Shown here: piece by piece, positions 60,001 to 64,000 of the stretch
How the letters are laid out: each line of letters starts with the position of its first letter
How positions within the stretch are numbered: position 1 is the stretch's first letter
Assembly: GCA_018697195.1 (NCBI GenBank)
Contig: JAGMWU010000028.1
Span: 5,987,036-6,051,035 of the forward strand
Source: Certhia americana
Lineage: Eukaryota; Chordata; Aves; Passeriformes; Certhiidae
DNA: 64,000 bases
Direction of reading: 5' to 3'
Notes under the pieces: generated by a model
Seen by the model: only the letters and a program-made list of their open reading frames with translations
What the model was told of the DNA's origin: nothing
Databases searched by the model: none
Program-made: the position numbers and the translations under genes

Positions 60001-61056
60001 GTCCCTGATGTCCCAGCACAGGGCTGGCAGAACACCTGAGTCACAAGGAGTGCCATGTTTGGGTCAGGCCACTCTACAGGAAGTCCTGGGGGCACAAAAG
60101 CTGGCCTGACCAGCTCTGCTGCAGGTGAGATTCAGTACCATCCACCCCAAAAGTCATGGAACACAGACCTCAAAAGCCATTCCACCACATCCCAACTGCC
60201 TCTTCAAATAAGCACAGCACAGATGGCTCCTCTACTCACTGGGCTGGCCCCGTTCCAGTGGCAGGAGGTCTCTAAGTCCAACCCAGTCTGAGGGAGAAAC
60301 CCAAAAGGAAGCTACAGAAAAAGTTCTTCTAAGCTTCTCCCTTGTACCATACCAGCTGTGACCTTTTTAAGCAATCCCAGAGGACATTCCAAGGACCAGA
60401 CAAGTCCTACCAAGACAAGCCAAGGAACTTGGCTATGTGGACATTAACCCAGACCCAAAGCACAACTTAAATCAGAGGCTTAGAGAGCTTGTTCCACCCC
60501 ACTCAGAGCAGAGCCAACACCAACATCACATCAGGTTGCTCAAGGCCTTGTCCAGGTACATATAAGAGTTTTTGGAGCATGGTGTGTTTATATAGAGTGT
60601 TCTAGACAGCATCACCACTGAAGGACTGAAACGCATTCCCACACATGGAATGACATTCATTCTCAAAGCCCCTGCTTTACTTATTTGCTTATTCTGAATA
60701 TTTGCTTATTCTGAAAGAACATTGCTAAAGTGAATTTATTTGTACATTATTTCTGAGCCCTATGATACGCCTTGCTCTTGTTTACACAAATTTGATGGTT
60801 TTAATTTCTCTATTCTAATTCCTTTTTCCTATTTTAAAAATACACATTTAAAAGGATAAAAAATATATGAAGGACATAAATGTAGAGAGCAACACAACAT
60901 ATGTCACAATTCAAATAAGAACATGTACATAATTCACAAACATAGAGTAAATTGTGTTGTGCTTTTCATTCTTTGAGATATAAAGTTTAATTTCAGAATG
61001 CAGTTTTTACTGTGGCTGCCTTAATTTTCCCCAGATTTTTCTTGAAAAAAAACCCA
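57043..61056. other. Intergenic, one retrocopy-like segment
   Basis: There is no confirmed gene. 57413-57738 has a small basic frame followed by AATAAA and an A-run (listed separately). The rest (57740-61056) is AT-rich with scattered short frames. I looked for UBE2T exons on the - strand here and recognised none. Confidence 0.5.
57413..57738 (+). pseudogene. Possible processed retrocopy of an unidentified gene
   Basis: A 71-codon frame (57413-57628) encodes a Lys-rich basic peptide starting MAHQKPQPKAAMKIHRSK. It is followed by a short AT-rich trailer, AATAAA at 57701-57706 and an A-run at 57727-57737. That order (frame, poly(A) signal, A-tail ~20 nt later) is what a retroposed mRNA would leave. 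I do not recognise the peptide. A chance frame in AT-rich DNA is a real alternative. Confidence 0.25.
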
Positions 61057-61585
61057 TAGAATTATAGATAGAACACCTGAGCTGGAAAGGACCCACAAGG
61101 ACCATCAAGTCCAAATCCTGGCCCTGCACAGAAACCCCAACAATCCCACCCTGTGCATCCCTGAGAGCATTGTCCAAATGCTCCTGGAGCTCTGGCAGCC
61201 TTGGGGCTGTGCCCATTCCCTGGGGAGCCTGGGCAGTGCCCAGCACCCTCTGGGGGAAGAACCTTTCCCTGGAACCCAGGGAAACTGGGTAACCCTCCCC
61301 TGGCACAGCTCCAGCCCTTGCTTGGGCCCTGTCACTGTCACAGAGAGCAGAGATCAGAGCTGCCCCTCATCAGGAGCTGCAGCTCCTGGTGGGTCTGTCC
61401 TCAGACCCCAGAGTGAACAGACCAAGTGCCCTCAGCTGCTCCTCGTGTGGCCCCTCCAGACCCTTCCTGATCTCCATGTCCCTCTTTTGGACACTCTCCA
61501 ATAGCTTCAGATCCTTCTTATATTGCAGTGTCCAAAACTGCCCCTCAGTCTTGAGGTGAGGCTGCACCCATGCAGTGGTGCCACC
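61057..61585 (-). mobile_element. CR1 LINE 3' region (antisense), well preserved
   Basis: It starts agaattatagatagaacacc, then caccatcaagtccaaatcct-like text, ccctgagagcattgtccaaa, cccagcaccctctgggggaa, cagctgctcctcgtgtggcc and the caaaactgcccctcag block. It is longer and less diverged than most copies here. Confidence 0.92.
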
Positions 61586-62127
61586 AATTGTTCCAAACAG
61601 GCATATGATACTCCCAGGGATTTCATCTGTAGCCTTGGAAAATCAGAACTAGGTGGATACAGAGGCAAACTGCTGGGAAACAAGGAGCACAGAGAGTACT
61701 AAGCAGGCATATGCTGCCTCTTTCCTCTGTTTTCCAGGCTGTATCTCACATACACTGAGCCTACTTTGACACTCTGGTCACACATCCCTCCTGACTTTAA
61801 GCTCCCAGAGAACAAGATGATGATGCAGTCTGACACAGTTACTAGTATCTGCCTCCAGCACAATAATTTCTGCTTGAGTTGGATCTAGAGAATGAGGTGC
61901 TGCCAACTTAAAAATCCCCCGTGGCAGAGCATCTGCCAGCTCTGAAGGCAGTGGTAAACTGCCCTCCTTGCTGAACACTGAATTCTCATCGCCAGCTGCT
62001 GGATCTTGCCAATCATTTGCTTCCTTAGCATGGCTGAGGTCAAACGAATCCTCCAAACTCTCATTCCATGTACAGCCTCCAAACAAGACTGACCATGGTT
62101 CTTGGAAGAGGAAGCTTATGAATTAAT
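61586..62127. other. Intergenic, nothing recognised
   Basis: A 102-codon - strand frame (61778-62086) has a plausible acidic composition but no family I can name. No splice or promoter context supports it. Confidence 0.4.
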
Positions 62128-62800
62128 TGTTAGGAATGAGTTTGCTAAATTGGTTGTAATAAGTTCCTAAGTTTATTAAATTAGTTGTTGGTTGGTGCTG
62201 TTCTCGTGTTAATTGTTAGTTGAGGCTGTTCCTAAGTTTGTAAGTCAAATCTCGTGTTCATTGTTAATAGAATAAATTACCTTATCCCCCCCAACTGTAC
62301 TTTCCCTATCCCGGGAAATGCCGCCCGCTGCTGCGTCCCAAAACAATGCCCGCCACTAAGGAGGGGGAGATAACCACCGTGAATATGCAAATGTGAAAGA
62401 CGCAAAGAGCCCATTTGACAACAAATGCCTCTAAAACAACGAGCCTACATGATCTCTTGAAAAACCAACAACATACTGCACCTGAGAAAAGGCTGAGCAA
62501 TCCCCCGCGGCACTTTCCAGTTTGGGATGTGGTCACCATAATCTCAATGGGAGTCGACCAGAGTGACACCCCTGGACTGCAAGTGAAGTGTTGTTTTCTC
62601 ACGGCTTTTTGTGAGAATGGAAGCCCTAGCTCTGCTCTGAGGCACACATACAAAATATCTTTTTCTCCACGTCGTTTACGGGACCAGCGGCCACGTGCAC
62701 AACCCCTTGGGCTTCCCCCCTCTGAAGAGCTGGTTTCAATAAAGGCCTTTTGAAAGGAGCTGGTCTCCTGACCATTTTTCATATTTGCATCTCGTCAACA
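62128..62800 (+). mobile_element. Solo ERV LTR (sense)
   Basis: It starts TGTTAGGAATGAG and ends ...cgtcaACA, about 673 bp. It contains an octamer-like atgcaaat (62384-62391), a CpG-containing middle and a late AATAAA near 62738, followed by aggccttttgaaagg and a short U5-like end. No proviral genes are next to it. I did not find a clean target-site duplication, so either boundary may be off by a few bases. Confidence 0.55.
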
Positions 62801-63227
62801 TTCAGCCTCCAGGCCAGGATAATATCTCAACCTCGATATACAGATTCCTTAAGTCATACTCTGTTCTACATATAGCGGGCAATTTATCTCAAGTTGCTGA
62901 CAATGACTCTATACCTGACTGTTTGTATGGATTCAGGTTTTAAAATTCATCCCCAGGCATGATTGGAAGCAAGCTCGAGGGCAGGGGGGGAGCGGAGGCG
63001 GCTCAGGGCTGTCAGCTGGAGGCAATCAGCCGGAGATGTTGAGTTGTGTGTGTGGGAAGAGCTCAAAAATAGCATTCATTTTAAAATCCTGGGATTCTAA
63101 AGCAGGCTTCTGGTGCTCACAGCTTGGGCCCTGCAGCCCTGGCAGAGCCAGATCCAGGGTACCCAGCAGGAGCCACCCCACGGCATTCTGTGAGGGCTCT
63201 GCTTCCAGAGCACTGCAGCAGGGAACC

Positions 63228-63680
63228 GAGAATCATGGAACTACAGGATCATTAAGGTCAAAAAAGCACTCTAAGATCATTGAGTCCAACTACTCCCCCA
63301 GCATTGCCATATTCACCATGAAACCATGTCCCCAGGTGCCACATCCACACATATTTTGAACATTTTCAGTAATGGTGATTCCACCATCCCATGCCCACTG
63401 CCCTGGGCAACCTGCGCAAGGGCCTAAGCACCCCTTCAGGGAAGAAATTTTCCCCAGTATCCAACCTAAATCTCCTCTGGCCCAGCTTGAGGCCGTTTCT
63501 TCTTGTCCTGCCCCTTGTTTTCTGGGAGCAGAGCCCCCACGCCCCCTGGCTGCCCCCTCCTGTTAGAGGAGAGCCAGAAGGTCCCCCCTGAGCCTCCTTT
63601 CCCCAGGCTGAGCCCCTTTCCCAGCTCCCCCAGCCACTCCCGGGGCTCCAGCCCCTTCCCGGCCCCTCAGGGGCTCTGTC
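63228..63680 (-). mobile_element. CR1 LINE 3' region (antisense), at CpG-island edge
   Basis: It reads gagaatcatggaactacagg, atcattgagtccaactactc, the caagggcctaagcacccctt block, ggaagaaattttccccagta, cttcttgtcctgccccttgt and ccaggctgagcccctttccc. This is a CR1 3' region in reverse. It runs directly into the CpG island. Confidence 0.88.
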
Positions 63681-63728
63681 CTGCGGCTCTCGCGGGAGCC
63701 GCTGGGGGGCGCTGTGGGGCCCGCGCTC

Positions 63729-63741
63729 GTTGCTCGGCAAC
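63729..63741. promoter_or_regulatory. RFX-type X-box-like motif
   Basis: GTTGCTCGGCAAC is an imperfect inverted repeat with 1-bp spacing. It matches the X-box half-sites bound by RFX factors, and it sits about 130 bp upstream of the putative first-exon donor. Confidence 0.45.
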
Positions 63742-63897
63742 CGCCCGGCACCCAGGGGCGAGGCGCACTGCGCGCAGCGCGGCGCGATGACGCAATCGGA
63801 GCGCGCGCTGCGGAGGGAGGGAAGGGCGGGGGGGGAGGCGCGGTGTGCGGGCCGGGACCTCTCCCCGCGGCGGTAAGTGCGGCCGGGACGGGCAGCT

Positions 63898-63950
63898 CCG
63901 GGCCGGACCGGACCGGACCGGGCTGGGCTGGGCTGGGCGGGGCCGGGCTG
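63898..63950 (+). repeat. Short GGACC / GGGCT pentamer repeats
   Basis: Runs of ccgga(ccgga)n, then (gggct)n and ggcgggg, with several G-triplets that could form a G-quadruplex. Confidence 0.7.
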
Positions 63951-64000
63951 CCGGCCCCAGGCTGCCCCGGGCGGGTGTCGCCGGGGCGGCCGCTCGCGGG

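Larger units (their letters stand above)
63650..64000. promoter_or_regulatory. CpG island, likely promoter of the next gene
   Basis: It is dense in CG and GC-boxes (gggcggggg, ggggcggggcc-like), in sharp contrast to the rest of the window. It holds an X-box-like palindrome (63729-63741) and a CRE/C/EBP-like tgacgcaat (63788-63796). A strong donor, gcg|gtaagt, at 63872/63873 suggests a noncoding first exon on the + strand. In mammals PPP1R12B starts in this direction downstream of LGR6, but nothing here identifies the gene. Confidence 0.65.

Overview
This is vertebrate nuclear DNA, almost certainly from a bird and probably a songbird (passerine). I infer this from the repeats: many CR1 LINE 3' ends on both strands, avian-type ERV LTR pieces, and a tRNA-Ile-headed SINE with a CR1-like tail. 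I see no L1 or Alu. Genes are split by GT-AG introns and occupy only a small part of the window.

The one protein-coding gene I recognise with confidence is LGR6, an R-spondin receptor of the leucine-rich-repeat GPCR family, on the + strand. Thirteen coding exons can be assembled without a frameshift. Their lengths are 72, 69, 72, 72, 69, 72, 66, 72, 72, 126, 161, 81 and 1238 nt, spanning 4287..44981. They encode 746 residues plus a split Leu at the 5' edge. By comparison with the 18-exon human gene these are exons 6-18, so the signal peptide, N-terminal cap and first LRRs lie upstream of the window. Exons 6-15 encode LRRs, 15-17 the C-terminal LRR cap and hinge, and 18 the whole seven-helix domain and cytoplasmic tail. 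A 3' UTR of about 1.3 kb ends near 46300.

Layout: 1-4286 is the end of intron 5, with an LTR remnant ending just before exon 6. 4359-18583 is the 14.2 kb intron 6, with simple repeats, CR1 pieces and a perfect 103-bp direct repeat. 18584-31489 holds exons 7-15. Intron 15 (31490-35153) is packed with CR1, an LTR fragment and an apparent U6 snRNA-SINE chimera. Introns 16 and 17 hold a CR1 and a large antisense LTR. After LGR6, 46300-63600 is intergenic, with CR1 copies, a compound tandem array (56.2-57.0 kb), a retrocopy-like segment (57.4-57.74 kb) and a solo LTR (62.1-62.8 kb). The right edge (about 63.65-64.0 kb) is a CpG island with an RFX-like X-box and a possible first-exon donor, likely the start of the next gene.

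The most unusual item is 34790-35043: a full-length but diverged U6 snRNA copy joined, with only about 4-6 bases between, to the 5' end of a tRNA-Ile/CR1-tailed SINE in the same orientation. Template switching during CR1-type reverse transcription would explain this. Other items worth a second look are a GC-AG intron after exon 13, the 103-bp repeat, the sense LTR poly(A) signal close to exon 6, and the absence of a recognisable UBE2T where mammalian gene order would place it.
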